A DNA stretch of 23,427 nucleotides, from assembly GCA_012515925.1 (NCBI GenBank), contig JAAYXM010000060.1, positions 1 to 23,427 of the forward strand, in the 5' to 3' direction. Below, piece after piece: positions 22,667-23,427 of the stretch. Origin of the DNA: Clostridiales bacterium. Lineage in GTDB: Bacteria > Bacillota > Clostridia > Oscillospirales > JAAYXM01. Position 1 is the stretch's first letter, and every line of letters begins with the position of its first letter. The position numbers and the translations under genes were made by a program. The notes under the pieces were generated by a model, which saw only the letters and a program-made list of their open reading frames with translations, was not told the origin of the DNA and did not search any database.

Positions 22667-23427
22667 ATGACAAGGCTCATTATCGCGTTATTGATAAAGG
22701 ACCATAAAAACACTCAAAGCCCATTGGTGCGCACCCGATACGGCATGGTGTCCGGCATCGTCGGGCTTGTCTGCAATGCCCTTTTGTCCGCGGTTAAATT
22801 CTTTCTCGGCGCGATGTCCGGAAGTATCGCCGTTACCGCGGACGCGGTGAACAACCTCTCCGACTGCGGCTCCTCGGCGGTGACTTTAATCGGGTTTAAA
22901 ATGGCGTCAAAGCCTGCCGACAACGAGCACCCGTACGGCCACGGCAGAATCGAGTATATCGCGGGGCTTATAGTTTCGTTTATGATTATGTACGCGGGCT
23001 TTGAAATCCTGAAAAGCTCGGTGATTAAAATTATCAACCCTATGCCCGTTGCGTCAAGCCTGCCCGTTATAATCGGACTTTGCGCGTCGATACTCGTAAA
23101 GCTCTGGCTTAACCGGTTCAATAACACCGTGTCTAAGCGCATATCCTCATCGGCGGTCTCGGCGGCCGCCGCGGATTCGGTTTTCGACGTGCTGGCAACC
23201 GGCGCGACGCTGGTTTCGGTCATAGCCTCGGGTTATACGGATTTGCCGATGGACGGTATTGCCGGAATACTCGTTTCCGCGATTATACTCTACGCGGGCG
23301 TGGGTATAATACGCGATACGCTGTCGCCGCTTCTGGGGCGTTCGCCCTCGCCCGAGCTTGTCGGGAAAATAAAGGATATGGTGCTGTCCTATGACGGGAT
23401 TTTAGGCGTGCATGACCTGATTGTCCA
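22667..23427 (+). CDS. Cation diffusion facilitator transporter, 3' end outside window
   Basis: The first 253 codons of a CDF-family divalent metal exporter, cut by the window edge. An N-terminal amphipathic stretch is followed by helices with the metal motifs: Asn-x3-Asp in DAVNNLSDCGSS on helix 2 and Asp-x3-Asp in AAADSVFDVLA on helix 5, plus the HPYGHGRIEY loop between helices 2 and 3. The Asn/Asp, Asp/Asp combination is the one described for Mn-type members, so Mn2+ (or Fe2+) is the likeliest cargo. The C-terminal cytoplasmic domain begins near the window end. ATG 22667 has GAAGGT upstream and lies 17 nt after the deacetylase stop, so it is in the same operon. Confidence 0.92.
   Translation, partial: MTRLIIALLIKDHKNTQSPLVRTRYGMVSGIVGLVCNALLSAVKFFLGAMSGSIAVTADAVNNLSDCGSSAVTLIGFKMASKPADNEHPYGHGRIEYIAGLIVSFMIMYAGFEILKSSVIKIINPMPVASSLPVIIGLCASILVKLWLNRFNNTVSKRISSSAVSAAAADSVFDVLATGATLVSVIASGYTDLPMDGIAGILVSAIILYAGVGIIRDTLSPLLGRSPSPELVGKIKDMVLSYDGILGVHDLIV

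Overview
The window looks like a chromosomal segment of an anaerobic, low-branching Firmicute (class Clostridia, probably uncultured). The reasons are strong AGGAGG/GGTGAT-type ribosome binding sites, AT-rich sigma-A promoters in front of fairly GC-rich genes, a MecA-type ClpC adaptor, and a large Fe-S/FMN/FAD enzyme that fits an oxygen-poor lifestyle. There are no rRNA or tRNA genes, CRISPR arrays, transposases or phage genes. This placement is inferred from gene content only.

Left part (1-9.3 kb): a repeat- and palindrome-rich end; gap (glyceraldehyde-3-phosphate dehydrogenase, minus strand) with its promoter and terminator; a PAS/histidine-kinase-like protein that has lost its key catalytic residues; tatD; a short MecA-like adaptor; mnmA and a CapA-like metallophosphatase on the plus strand; then a compact minus-strand trio of HAD phosphatase, CBM9-like protein and membrane diguanylate cyclase.

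Middle (9.4-19.2 kb): transketolase (plus) ends at a bidirectional terminator. It faces a five-gene minus-strand operon that starts from a clear promoter near 19.1 kb. In transcription order the genes are a Gfo/Idh/MocA oxidoreductase, an 877-residue protein with a PreA/dihydropyrimidine-dehydrogenase TIM barrel fused in front of a GltD/PreT-like Fe-S flavoprotein, a UxuB-like short-chain dehydrogenase, a YtcJ-like amidohydrolase and an anion/ion-transporter-superfamily permease. Together these look like uptake plus reductive and hydrolytic breakdown of one small organic compound. The substrate is unknown. This is the best candidate for an undescribed pathway in the window.

Right part (19.2 kb to end): a plus-strand operon from a strong promoter encodes an ATP-grasp ligase, a PHP-domain hydrolase with a C-terminal membrane segment, an unusual leaderless NodB-type deacetylase with an SLH-like tail, and the start of a cation diffusion facilitator cut by the window edge. 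The first two overlap by four bases and the rest are nearly contiguous, so they probably work together, perhaps on a cell-surface or metabolite modification, but the product is unknown.
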